Of a stretch of 18,290 nucleotides of DNA, positions 8,535 through 17,562 are shown one piece after another. Both the position numbers and the translations under genes were made by a program. Position 1 is the stretch's first letter. Each line of letters starts with the position of its first letter. Origin of the DNA: Pleurotus ostreatus/Saccharomyces cerevisiae fusant (taxonomy: Eukaryota > Opisthokonta). Below the pieces are notes generated by a model. The model had not been told where the DNA came from. It did not search any database and was given only the letters and a program-made list of their open reading frames with translations. The stretch is taken from positions 1 through 18,290 of the forward strand of contig JAMQCK010000651.1 of assembly GCA_024196135.1 (NCBI GenBank), written 5' to 3'.

Positions 8535-11500
8535 TCAGGCGCCAGGCGATGCGGCGCGACGAGGGGAGGCGAGGGAATCAGGGAGTACGGCTAACATGGC
8601 GGCAGCGATGCTGTTGCGCTTGTTGACTATCCGGTCGGCGCTCGAGCGCCGCCGTTGGACGGGCGGACGGGAGCCGGACGTGGAGGGTCTACGTTCCTCC
8701 CCATCCGCAGAGACCATACTCCAGTCCTCGCTCGGTGCGCCGCCACCGCTGGAGCTGTTGTACCCAGAGTTGTGCTCCGAGTTGTTGGTCGTTACACTAT
8801 CCCGAATAGTCGAGTTCTCGAGCACGAGCTCTTCGTCGGAGTCGTCGTGCGGGGGTAGGGGCCGTGGCTGGGTCGGAGGGGCCTTGATCAAGGAGCGTGC
8901 GTATTCGAGGTCGCGGTATATAGATTCGATGGCGGTGGCTACTCCATCCTCCTGCCAAGGGTGTCAGCTACGATGTGAGTGGTAGATGGAGACGTTGAAG
9001 AGCTTACAGAGCGGATCTTCTCGCCAACAGCCTTGGCCTTCTCGATTTGCTTGACATCTGTGGTGGCGGCTCGCAGGGCATCCGTCAGGCTCTCAACGGT
9101 CAGCCTGCGCACACCAGACCCGACTCCGAGGGCTTCGACTCGGTCGGCCCAGAAGAACTGGTCACCGAAGAAGGGATGGATAATAGTCGGAATGCCCGCT
9201 GTGAAGGACGTCAATACTTAGACTTCCATCCTGAAAGGACATGACTCACCCCGTAAGCTAGCACCTGTCGTACCCGCTCCACCATGGTGACAAGCCGCGT
9301 CTATCCGCTGGAACAGCCAGTCGTGGGGGATGGAGGCAATCGGGTATATCGAAGAGGGCAGAGGCTCCTCAATATCGCTCGCCTCCGTCGTCTTGACCGT
9401 CAACCTATCCGACCAACCCTTCGACAGGATAGCGCGAACACCGCTGTTGACGACAGCCTCGATCACGCAGCGCGTCATCGCCTTGGGGTCGGAGACGACG
9501 ATGCTACCGAAGCCGATGTAGACGATCTTCTTGTGCTCCTTGCGCGCCTTGTGGATGAATTTATTGAGGCTATCGGGAGGTGACCACTTCTTGCCGCTTG
9601 CGTCAGCGTCGTCGAGGAACCAGTAGCCTGTACAAAATTAGCAAGGAGATACGATGAGATGAGCAAGACGTAGCTCACCGGTGATGCGGATCCACTCCGG
9701 CCAGTCGAGAGGTGGCGGCACGACGGTGGGGCTAAAGTTGTACAGGAAGGGGATCTTGTGCGGCTCCATCCTGTCGAGATTGGTGCTGTCGAGGTTCAAG
9801 GATTTCCGCCTCCACCGGTTGACCTGTCCAGCGATGGCGCGCCAGAAAACCTGGTCGAACATGACATAAGACATGTAGTTGTAGCCTCCGCCCATCTGCA
9901 TACGGTCAGCAAGATGTTTTCTCTCATGTAGCCGATGATTTTGCTGACCTTTCGCTCGGGTACAGCGAAGGCATGCGGATAGGCTCTGATCGCGTGTCAG
10001 TTCGTGCAAGCGTTGTATACGTCGTGACTGTACCTTGTCCTCGTCCAAGTCATGGTGAAGGCTCGGAAGTAGGGTATCCTCAGTGCCTCTGCTATGTGAA
10101 GGCCGCCCATAGCACTCGGACTCTCGATGAGGACATCTGTGCCCTGGCATGCGTCCCAGGAGGTCTTCAGTAGGTCGTCGAGCCACCCTCGAAACTATAA
10201 GCCAGTTAGTCCCCGCCCTACTTCCAACACTCAGGCCGTACCTTCTGCAGCCCTTCCTTCAAGAACGAAACCGTAAACATGCCGTTCTCCACGCAAATCC
10301 TCATGAGCTCAGCAGGATCTCCGCCAACGTAGCCATACTCGATCCCATACGACTCAATCCAGTCCTTAAACTCCACATGCGTTGCAATGCGCACGCGATG
10401 CCCGTCCGCCATGAGTCCCTTCGCCAGCGCGATGTAGGGCTGCACGTCGCCGCGCGAGCCAATCGTCAGACACGTGAAGTGCATCGACTTGTTGGGCTTG
10501 AAGGTCAGGAAGGTCGACGACGCTGAGGTGAACATCACGGCGGGCAATGAGTCGGTCATGCTGGTATCTGGCGCCGGCGCATCTGGGTCGTCTGCGCTCG
10601 GAGGTTCAAACTCCTCCAAGATGAGCGCGTCGCAGTTGCCCTGCGACGGCACGTTGTTGGATTCACCCGAGGCTAGTCGGCGATGCACGTCCTCCATCTG
10701 CTTGCCAAGGAGGCGCATAAACGAGTCCCGCTTGTCTTCGCCCCAGAACTCGAAGAAGAGCTCTTCGTGGCCCTTGATAATGACGATGACGCCATGATGT
10801 CCGAACCGAGTTCCCTTCGACTTCTCCGTGGCCAGAATATCGCGAATGGGGATTGCCATCTGCAAAGTTGTAAGTTCACGAATGCTTTCCTCTGCAAGGT
10901 ACTGACCCTTGTCCGCGTTGCCAACGGTCCACTCGACTTGAAGCAGAAGAAGTTGGTCGAGATGTACAGCCGCCCATTGATGGGTAGTAGACGGAAGAGG
11001 AACCCAGGGAAGTCTTCGCTGTGTTAGTCTGCTTTTCATCACATTCGTAGAGCACTCACATCCTAAGAGCATCTCCTTCTCGTCGTACGCAAAAGCCGCG
11101 CGGAACTTCTCCGTCGTCTCCACATCCAGGGTGGCTTCCGGTGTCTCCAGCACGCTGAACGCCATATCACCCATCGACGAACCCGACCCCGCACTTGGCG
11201 TCGTTGTCGGCGGCGTGTACATCTCCTTCACCCGCGGGATGCCACCACCAAGCAACCGGGGCCGCCCCTTCAACCACGACGGCACGCCCACGGTCCAGCC
11301 ACTGCCACCTGAAGTCGCGCTATGCAGGGAAGAGTCAGGCTGGGTAGACGACGATGAAGTGGACGGCGGGTACGTGTGCTCAATGGTCGACTGCGTCGGC
11401 GTCGCGGCCTCCGAGGGCAGCTCGCTGCTCGTCATTTGCTTCGGCGAGGCGGTGATGGGCACGAACGAGTTCGGCCGGCGCGAGATGTGCGTGAACTCTT

Positions 11501-13658
11501 CGTTGTCGGTCACGTCGGATGAGGAGAAGTTGGCCTTCTCGGGTGTCGAAGGCACGGTGCGGAAGAGGGACGGCAGGCGGAAGGCTGACAAAGTCCGAGA
11601 CGCCGTGTCTGACGCTGGCGCGCTGACAGCGCGGTCCATGGCCTGAGGGGCCACGGGTGTGCGCGTCCCGGCTGTCGTGTCCATAACCGAATATGGGCTT
11701 GGTGGCTCGGGGAGGCTGCGGTACACGCGCACAGCGTCACGAATTTGGTCGAGTGCGGCTGGGAGGTCGTGAAAGTAGGCGAAGAAGTATGAGTCAACAG
11801 AGTAGCTGTCATCCTTGTCGACGACCTTGACTTCTATTGTCTCGCTGAAGTCCATTGCAGAAGACTTCTCGACGTCAAGAATCGCCGAGTAAGGAATGGC
11901 AATCTAAGCAAAAATTAGCCCACGCTCCAACTACTTCAGCGTACAACTTACCTTCACACTATCGCCCATATTCTGCGCCTTAAAGATGACTTTGCGCACG
12001 GCCTTGACCCATTCATCGCGACTCGGTACAGAGTCGGCTTGCAGATGCACAACCTTCTGGTTCGTTCGCACGCGGAACTCCTTCTCACCCACAGGCTCGC
12101 ACGAGATTGCATAGCGAAGGTCCACGATGCCGTGCGGGAAGTATGGGTCCTATAGAGACAGTCAGAAGGTGCACGTCACGGCAGAATAACAAAGATGCCG
12201 ACCGAGGATGAATTGAACCAAGAAAGCGCGTCGTTCTTGAGAACAAACCAATGCTTGATCCATCGCTTCGTGCGTTGCGACTTCTTGTGCAACAGACCAC
12301 TCTTGAGCACTTGGTCCTGTTCCATGCATTAGCAACGCTATCAAGAACCGGCTGACCTACACACCTCTCTTGACGGCATGTGCGCAAAGAAGCAGAGGTA
12401 CGAGTTCGTCAAGTACATGTAACCCTGCAGCACTGGAAGAATTCAGTATTGCGAAGCGTAAGCAGATATCGAGACTCACAGACAGAACGTAGTAGCCAGC
12501 AAGGCATTTCTGCCACTACTTCATCGATTCCCTCCAGCTCAAACACTTCCTTAAGCTTGCTTGCAAGGCGGTTGCGTCTTTGCACCCGAACGGTAGCCAT
12601 GCTGCCTGTCCGCGATGGCGTGCTTCGTATTGTGGATTGTCCACTCGTACGCCTTGAAGATACGCTAGCGCGGGGGTCTATCTGGAGTGGTGGGGGCGCA
12701 TGAGATATGCGGGGCGTTGTCTCCTCAAAGTCCTCCCCCTCGCCGTCGTCCTCGGTGATTGTTCCAGTCTCCCCAGACTGTGATGCGGCACCTTTGCGCT
12801 GTGTAGGTGGCGCGCCCTGACGCCTTGAGAGCGCCACGGGGCGGTGTATGGTGTGGATGGAGGACGCGAGCGGTTGCATGCCTGATCAGTGTGTTAGACG
12901 CGCTGCACAGCATGAGATGATTAGGCGCCACACACCTTCGTGGCTTGCATCCTCGTCCTCGCTCATCGCGCTCGGCGTCTGCGGATCGTCATCTCCATCT
13001 GCTTCTTCTGCCCACGGTACCGATTGCAGCGCCTGAATGAGGGTTTGGGTACCGAGGCGCATCTGCACATAGCGGTCAATGATTGAGAGCATGGTGGGAA
13101 GAGGCAAGACGGACAGATCCCTCGCCCAGAAAGGACGTAAGCGACCTGTGGAGGAAGGAGGCACGCGCGGGCTGTGTCGGCGAGGGAGGGCGGATGAATG
13201 GGGAGTCATCAGGCGCAGAAGCGGGGGTCGATGGGACTGATCTATCGGCTGCGCCTGAAATGCTCGAGCGCGAGCTGGCAGGGGTGACGGCGCCTATGAA
13301 TCATTCTGTCAGCATACGTCCCAATCTCCTCAGCGCCGCGCTCACCATCGTCTCCGCCGCCGGACTTGCGCCCCTTCCTGCTCATGCTGAATAGGCTTCG
13401 GTGCCCACTGCCGCCATGGCTGCTCGAGGGACGCGACTTGGCGCTGAGACTGCGTGCGAGCTTCTCGGTGGTCTTCTCGACTACGCTCGACAACCGACGG
13501 CGACGACCGCTTTCCGAGAGGTGGTTATCGTGGTCCTGGTGTTCAGACCCTTCAAGGCCAAGCGACTGTGGCGAGGTCTCGACCGTCGGTGCTACGGCCG
13601 GATCGTGGAGAGTTTGCTGTGCAGGTATAAGATGACTCGGCTTGGACGGGACGGACAT
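8535..13658 (-). CDS. ATG26: Sterol 3-beta-glucosyltransferase (UGT51/ATG26 type)
   Basis: Transfers glucose from UDP-glucose to membrane sterols such as ergosterol; acts at membranes, and in some yeasts is needed for pexophagy. Sixteen exons: 13658-13346, 13293-13115, 13062-12936, 12881-12480, 12432-12365, 12316-12203, 12149-11952, 11903-11060, 11013-10907, 10859-10242, 10194-10034, 9985-9949, 9895-9679, 9627-9250, 9198-9008, 8951-8535; frame closes at 1456 aa. Regions: Ser-rich N-terminus (1-300); first GRAM with [16 protein letters not shown] (about 310-363); PH (364-467, [18 protein letters not shown]); Ser/Pro-rich insert (about 530-735); second GRAM (about 740-850, [11 protein letters not shown]); GT-B N-domain from about 915 ([11 protein letters not shown]); C-domain with UDP-binding [12 protein letters not shown] and GDQFFWA (about 1240-1280). 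The C-terminal tail holds EDWSMV (1393-1398), a possible Atg8-interacting motif. Exon 2/3 and 8/9 joins are the least certain. Part of the 5' end is duplicated downstream at 14752-14989. Confidence 0.93.
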
Positions 13659-13786
13659 GGTGTCCTCGTCGTTGGCGACGGTGACGGCAGTTTACAAGTG
13701 CTCGACGAGAACATGGAGCCGCGCGCGCCTCCCGCCCGCGGGGATTGCCGAATGGGGTCATATCCGCTTACTCCGTAAACACGTGG
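13546..13786 (-). repeat. Parent copy of the duplicated glucosyltransferase 5' segment
   Basis: Covers codons of exon 1, the ATG at 13658 and about 130 bp of upstream sequence including CACGTG. Three colinear blocks (13546-13562, 13661-13712, 13757-13786) match 14752-14768, 14877-14929 and 14960-14989. The offsets are 1206, 1216 and 1203 bp and the orientation is the same. Confidence 0.65.
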
Positions 13787-14131
13787 AAATGGCTCTGTTG
13801 GACGCGCATAACGGTAGGTAATTAGCGGTAGGAATGCCACTTTGACAGCGCCTGTCTTGCGCCTACGGTTGGGGATCCTCCGGCTCACTCAGCGTATGCA
13901 AGCACGAATTGTCATGCGTCATCCATCGCGGTAGGCTACGCTTAGGGATTCGCAGCCAATGTGCCACAATCCGTCTCCCCAAGGCATATCGAAGAACGCG
14001 TGGGGGGCCGTAGCAAGTTCTCACCGTGATACATTCTAGTAATTTGCCCTCAACTTATGTCCGATATACGCGGCTCTCTCTGACGCTAGTAGTAGTACGC
14101 CGTCTTCCCGCCCACCCAGCTGTTCGACAAT

Positions 14132-14187
14132 TGTCACGTGACATTTTGGATTTCGGGCCCGAAGTTCAACTTGGACTTTCACGTGAA
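14132..14187. promoter_or_regulatory. Pair of palindromic E-boxes upstream of the glucosyltransferase
   Basis: TGTCACGTGACA (14132-14143) and TTCACGTGAA (14178-14187) are perfect palindromes around CACGTG, centres 45 bp apart, about 475 and 520 bp upstream of the glucosyltransferase ATG. CACGTG is the site of bHLH factors (Cbf1, SREBP and Pho4 classes in fungi). GTCACGTGAC is an optimal form for several of them. Which gene they serve, and whether they work at all, is not shown. Confidence 0.45.
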
Positions 14188-14500
14188 CGGCTCGAAGAGG
14201 CGCATGCGTACGGTGAACATGCGGCGTGCACGCAAACATACAAGCGTGCCGAAAAGGTCGAGGCTATTGCAGGTGAGCTTCATGGAAAAGCCGGTACAGA
14301 CTATCACTGCGAAGTGCAAGAAGGTGCAAACACGCAAACTTGGCTCATTGGACAGTACACAACATAGAGGGCCCTTCATACAAGTATGCCGAGCTCTTCC
14401 ACGAGGGGAAGATCCCGCTGTCTCCAAGGGGTCGAAATTATGCAGCCGCACGAGGCGTGGTCGGTATCGTACCGCCGCGAGCAAGCACCTCGTGTATGGC
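14140..14500 (+). other. Coding-looking stretch, possible gene relic
   Basis: The plus strand reads DILDFGPEVQLGL, an acidic helix-like segment (SRERLEEAHAYGEHAA), then GELHGKAGTDYHCEVQE. A possible 44-nt intron (14321-14364, GTGCAA...CATAG) would join this in frame to EGPSYKYAELFHEGKIPL and SPRGRNYAAARGVVG, ending in a stop near 14510. The composition is protein-like, but I recognise no family. The intron is short, the start is unclear and the 3' end is abrupt. It may be a decayed gene, a small unknown gene or chance. Confidence 0.2.
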
Positions 14501-14751
14501 TTTCTCTCAATGAGTTCGTTTCTCATATCCAGGGAGACAGTGGCCACCATAGTGCTTACTGAACGTCATAAGGTGCGTCTCTTGCAATTACGCTGGGTAA
14601 GTAGTGCTTGGGCTAGAGGGAACAGTAGAGGGCCACTAGGATAGCGCTCAATTCCTGCTACTCAATATGCGCAGCCGCCGAGTCCACAAAGGAGGCGGTA
14701 CAGCCCAGGCGATGACCATCTGGATCGGAGTCCTCGCCTCGTTGACGGACG

Positions 14752-14989
14752 GACCCTTCAAGGCCAAGGTGGTCCAGCAGACAGAGGTGAGGTGCTGGTT
14801 GTAGGCGACGGAAGGACCAAATCTCAGTACAGGCCAGAGAATATGCAGGTTTGAACTCGAGCAAGATGGATAACGATGTCCTCGTCGTCGGTGACAATGA
14901 CTGCAGTGGACAAAGAGCTGAACGAGAAGTATCGCATCGGCAGCACCCGACAGTATGCCGTCATCGCCGCTTACGCCGCCAACACGTGG
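14752..14989 (-). pseudogene. Decayed duplicate of the sterol glucosyltransferase 5' end and proximal promoter
   Basis: Three blocks match the start region of the neighbouring glucosyltransferase in the same order, spacing and strand. Block one is 17/17 identical (GACCCTTCAAGGCCAAG). Block two is about 40 of 53 columns identical, spanning the position of the start codon. Block three is 25/30 identical and includes AACACGTGG. On the minus strand the relic still reads LGLEGS, as in exon 1 of the parent, but the ATG position is altered (ACACCATG becomes ACATCG) and the frame is not kept. So it is a relic, not a gene. It now forms part of the region upstream of the Sur7-like gene. Identity counts were made by eye. 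Confidence 0.6.
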
Positions 14990-15121
14990 GGGCTCAGCGC
15001 AGCGCGCCTCGTGTTGACGGTGCATTTTGTTCATGTTCTCATAAGACGACGCGTCTGGGACGACCGGCTGTCTGACAACGCACTTCTCTACGATCCCCCA
15101 CCTCACGAACACTTCCTGACC

Positions 15122-16229
15122 ATGCGCGGCGAAATCTGCGTCAGCTTCGGCTTCCTCCTCTCGTCAGTCCCCCGCCTCCCTCCCCGCACGTCTGGCGAGT
15201 TCTGATCCCGATCCCCCGTCTAGAGTCGCCTCCCTATGTCTTCTTATCGTTACCCATGTAAGTAATCTCGCCTCGGAACCCGATTGCATGCTAATCTCGC
15301 CTGTCAGTGTGGTCAAATCAACACCGACAAGGTCCCCAACAAGGTGTCCATGGTACGGTACTGCCCCCTCGGGAGGGAACATGACAGCTCATCCCTCTAC
15401 TCCCGCAGGCACAACTTAATACGTCGGGCTATGCGTGCGTCGTGTACTGTGTGCTTGTGAAGTACGTTTACTGACGGTCTAACAGAGACACGCTTGAAGT
15501 CGCGCTCCTCGATCCCGTGGAGGGACTGTACGCATCGAATGCCAGCGCACCGCTCGGCGAGCAGCAGGGCCTCCGCGAGCTCTACCGATGGGGCATGTAC
15601 TCCTACGGCGGCTTCATCAACATCAACGAGACCACCCACAACGGAACGATATCGAACAAGACCGCGGGGTACCAGTACCGTCCGTACGACGCACTGCTGA
15701 GCGACATGCCCGAGCACTACCGGGTCATCACCGACGCCATCATTACCGATATGACCTTCACGGACTCGAGCTACCTCGGCTCCATGACCAAGGCGGCGTA
15801 CTGGATGCTGCTGCTCGCCACGATCACGACCTTCCTCGCCGCGGTCACGTACGTCGTCCTGCCCTTGGCTCGGTACTTCCTTCTGACCTTGATTGCAGCG
15901 GCGTAATCAAACGCAGCTACCTCTTCTTCTTCTCGACGGCGATGTCAATCATCAGCGCGCTGCTCCTGCTCATAGGATGCACCGTGTACACTGTCGCAGT
16001 GAAGAAGTCGCAGATCATCAACGACTTCACCATCCAGAGCCAGTCAACAGGCGAGGACACGCCATTAGGCCTCGTCGTCTCCGTCGGAGAGGGAATCTAC
16101 CTGATCTGGGCTGCCTTTGTGTTGACCTTCGTCTCGGTGATTCCTTACATGCTGAGGTGTGTACATCTCGCTTCCATGCTCTCACCCATCCTGACGACCG
16201 TCACCAGCTGCTGCACGTACCGAGGATGA
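15122..16229 (+). CDS. Sur7/PalI-like four-pass membrane protein
   Basis: Resembles the fungal Sur7/Rim9 (PalI) group: plasma-membrane proteins of eisosome patches or pH signalling. Seven exons: 15122-15162, 15224-15257, 15308-15352, 15409-15434, 15486-15848, 15899-16156, 16208-16229, giving 262 aa. Hydrophobic helices: about 5-25 (ICVSFGFLLSVASLCLLIV), one in KAAYWMLLLATITTFLAAV, one in the SYLFFFSTAMSII segment, and one in GIYLIWAAFVLTFVSVIPY. The large first loop opens with GQINTDKVPNKVSM and has several N-glycosylation sequons (NTS, NAS, NET, NGT, NKT), which fits an extracellular side. It contains WGMYSYGGF where relatives usually have a Cys-bearing W-G-x-Y-x-Y-C motif; no cysteine pair is present. 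The protein ends SCCTYRG, with two cysteines that might be lipidated. The start was chosen for MRGEIC directly before helix one; a longer open frame upstream lies in the decayed duplicate. Confidence 0.85.
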
Positions 16230-16366
16230 AGGACTTGGTGATGCTGGACATCCCTCTCCCGTCACGACCAAATTATAGAAAGCCACGAACAATAATGAGT
16301 TTCATGTGTACTGTAGTATATTTACTGACCTGCCCGACCTGCTCGTAGACGAACGCTGTCGTCTCG

Positions 16367-16416
16367 ACGCTATGGTCGCCGTTTCGATGCTGTCGTCGTT
16401 TCGGCGCCATAGTCGT
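16367..16416. repeat. Imperfect inverted repeat downstream of the Sur7-like gene
   Basis: ACGCTATGGTCGCCG (16367-16381) pairs with CGGCGCCATAGTCGT (16402-16416): 14 base pairs with one single-base bulge per arm and a 20-nt loop. GCTGTCGTC also occurs twice here (16354-16362 and 16388-16396). It lies about 140 bp past the stop codon and could be a 3' UTR hairpin or decayed repeat. Confidence 0.4.
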
Positions 16417-16739
16417 TGACTCGGCACCACGTCGTGACGCCCCATACATATTGTATTATCACGTTCTTATGCTCTTCTATACGCGGAGCACGCAAAACCC
16501 CGCCCGCGACACCTAGTGCTTTGTCGTATAGTCGAATCCCATCTTACCGGACTTTTATAATGCTGCTGCGACCGAGAAGTACGGGTTTAAGTTCGACGTC
16601 TCGCTTGCCGGTTTCGCGCCACTGAAGAAGTTGAAGATCAATGGAATTGGGGTCAATAGACATGTATATGGTCATAAAGGATTCGTAGCCTCGCTTGGGT
16701 GTACTTCCCGCTTGAGCAGGACTCGCTGTGGACGAGCGC

Positions 16740-16744
16740 AAAAA
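16740..16744 (-). terminator. RNA polymerase III T-run of tRNA-Lys
   Basis: TTTTT on the transcribed-sense (minus) strand, eight bases after the tRNA 3' end. This is the expected form and position of a pol III terminator. Confidence 0.75.
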
Positions 16745-16752
16745 GGGAAGTA

Positions 16753-16847
16753 GCCCACCGCGAGGGTCGAACTCGCAGCCTTCAGATTCCGCCTATCCAA
16801 TGGATGTCATAAGAGTCTGACGCTCTATCCGATTGAGCTAGGCGGGC
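16753..16847 (-). tRNA. tRNA-Lys(CTT) with 22-nt intron
   Basis: 95 nt with a complete cloverleaf. The acceptor arms GCCCGCC and GGTGGGC pair with one G-U. The D arm is GCTC...GAGC. The anticodon stem is TCAGA/TCTGA and the T arm is GCGAG-TTCGAAC-CTCGC. After removal of 22 nt (16809-16788) at the canonical position between bases 37 and 38, the loop becomes CTCTTAA, with anticodon CTT for lysine and a 73-nt mature tRNA. CCA is not encoded, as expected in eukaryotes. Internal pol III A and B boxes are present (TAGCTCAATCGGA and GTTCGAACCC). Reading the anticodon as TCT would break the stem. Confidence 0.93.
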
Positions 16848-17562
16848 TGTGAAAGTGGACGGCATTTGCCGGCTATGTGGCCATAAACATTTTTCGACGG
16901 ACCTCAATGAACGCAGCGATCGTTGAGTTTCTTTGAGCCTCCTTCAAGGGAGAACAAATTTCCTTGGTTTTAGATGAACGGATACTGTAGAGGACTGCAT
17001 AGTGCGTGCGCACGGACGAGGAAGACAGGGTGGCATCGCCTTTCGAGCAAGTGGTCGAGCGGCTACGGCATCATCACCTTGGTCAGGGCCGAAGCTGGTC
17101 CTCGGGCCTCGCCATGCGGCTGCGGATACGGGGATGATATGGCCATGGACGCCCTCGGGACTCGCTTGGCCTGAGCGCGAGGTCCTGGGCGGCGATGGGT
17201 GGCTATCCGTAGCTGGCTGCGGATGGGTATCAGGTGTAGTGAGTCGTTCGCAGGTCTGAGCGAGAAAAGAGAGTCCTTTGAGCAGAGGATATGGCCGTAG
17301 AGGAGTTGAAGCCATTGTGCGTGGAGTCGGGGCCTCGGAATGCGGGTCGGAAAAAAGGGTTACACAGGGTTGGCAGGCCGTCACGCGTCACGAGCAATTG
17401 TTGACAGGGGAACGCCGAAGCGCCCGAAATAGATGCGCAGCAGGGGTTCGTGACCCGTGTGACGTGGTGGCTATCGCCTCTTCCCTCCTCCCACCACCAT
17501 CAGCACCAGAGCGTTCATATCCGCCAGAGCAGGACAGCCAGCTCCCCAGCCGTCTCCCAGCC
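16848..17562. other. Intergenic region between tRNA-Lys and the right-edge gene
   Basis: 715 bp. A 146-codon minus-strand open frame (17384-16944), or a shorter one from an internal ATG starting ASTPLRPYPLLKG, is Pro/Thr/Ala-rich with no recognisable domain. I leave it as unsupported. The right end (about 17465-17510) is a CT-rich tract followed by a C/A-rich leader, a typical fungal transcription start region for the downstream gene. No TATA box is seen. Confidence 0.45.

Larger units (their letters stand above)
13659..15121. other. Intergenic region with sterol glucosyltransferase promoter and Sur7-like promoter
   Basis: 1.46 kb between divergent start codons. From left to right it holds the glucosyltransferase upstream region with CACGTG at 13780-13785, two perfect palindromic E-boxes at 14132-14187, a coding-looking stretch at about 14140-14500 that I cannot assign, and the decayed duplicate at 14752-14989 next to the Sur7-like gene. 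No TATA box stands out. Confidence 0.6.
16230..16752. other. Intergenic region downstream of the Sur7-like gene
   Basis: 523 bp with no supported gene. It holds the presumed polyadenylation region (AT-rich near 16270-16330), the imperfect hairpin at 16367-16416 and the pol III T-run of the tRNA. Small open frames at 16416-16625 and 16544-16741 have no protein-like features. Confidence 0.55.

Noticed and set aside
11131..11646. 171-codon plus-strand open frame inside the glucosyltransferase gene
   Set aside because: Shadow of the Ser/Pro-rich exon 8 on the opposite strand; the minus-strand frame is the one that joins family motifs.
14876..15205. N-terminal extension of the Sur7-like gene starting in the frame at 14876
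   Set aside because: This frame lies over the decayed glucosyltransferase duplicate. The family N-terminus is the MRGEIC segment just before the first membrane helix, so the ATG at 15122 is preferred.
16944..17384. 146-codon minus-strand open frame between tRNA-Lys and the right-edge gene
   Set aside because: Pro/Thr/Ala-rich translation without conserved features or a clear promoter; not supported beyond being open.
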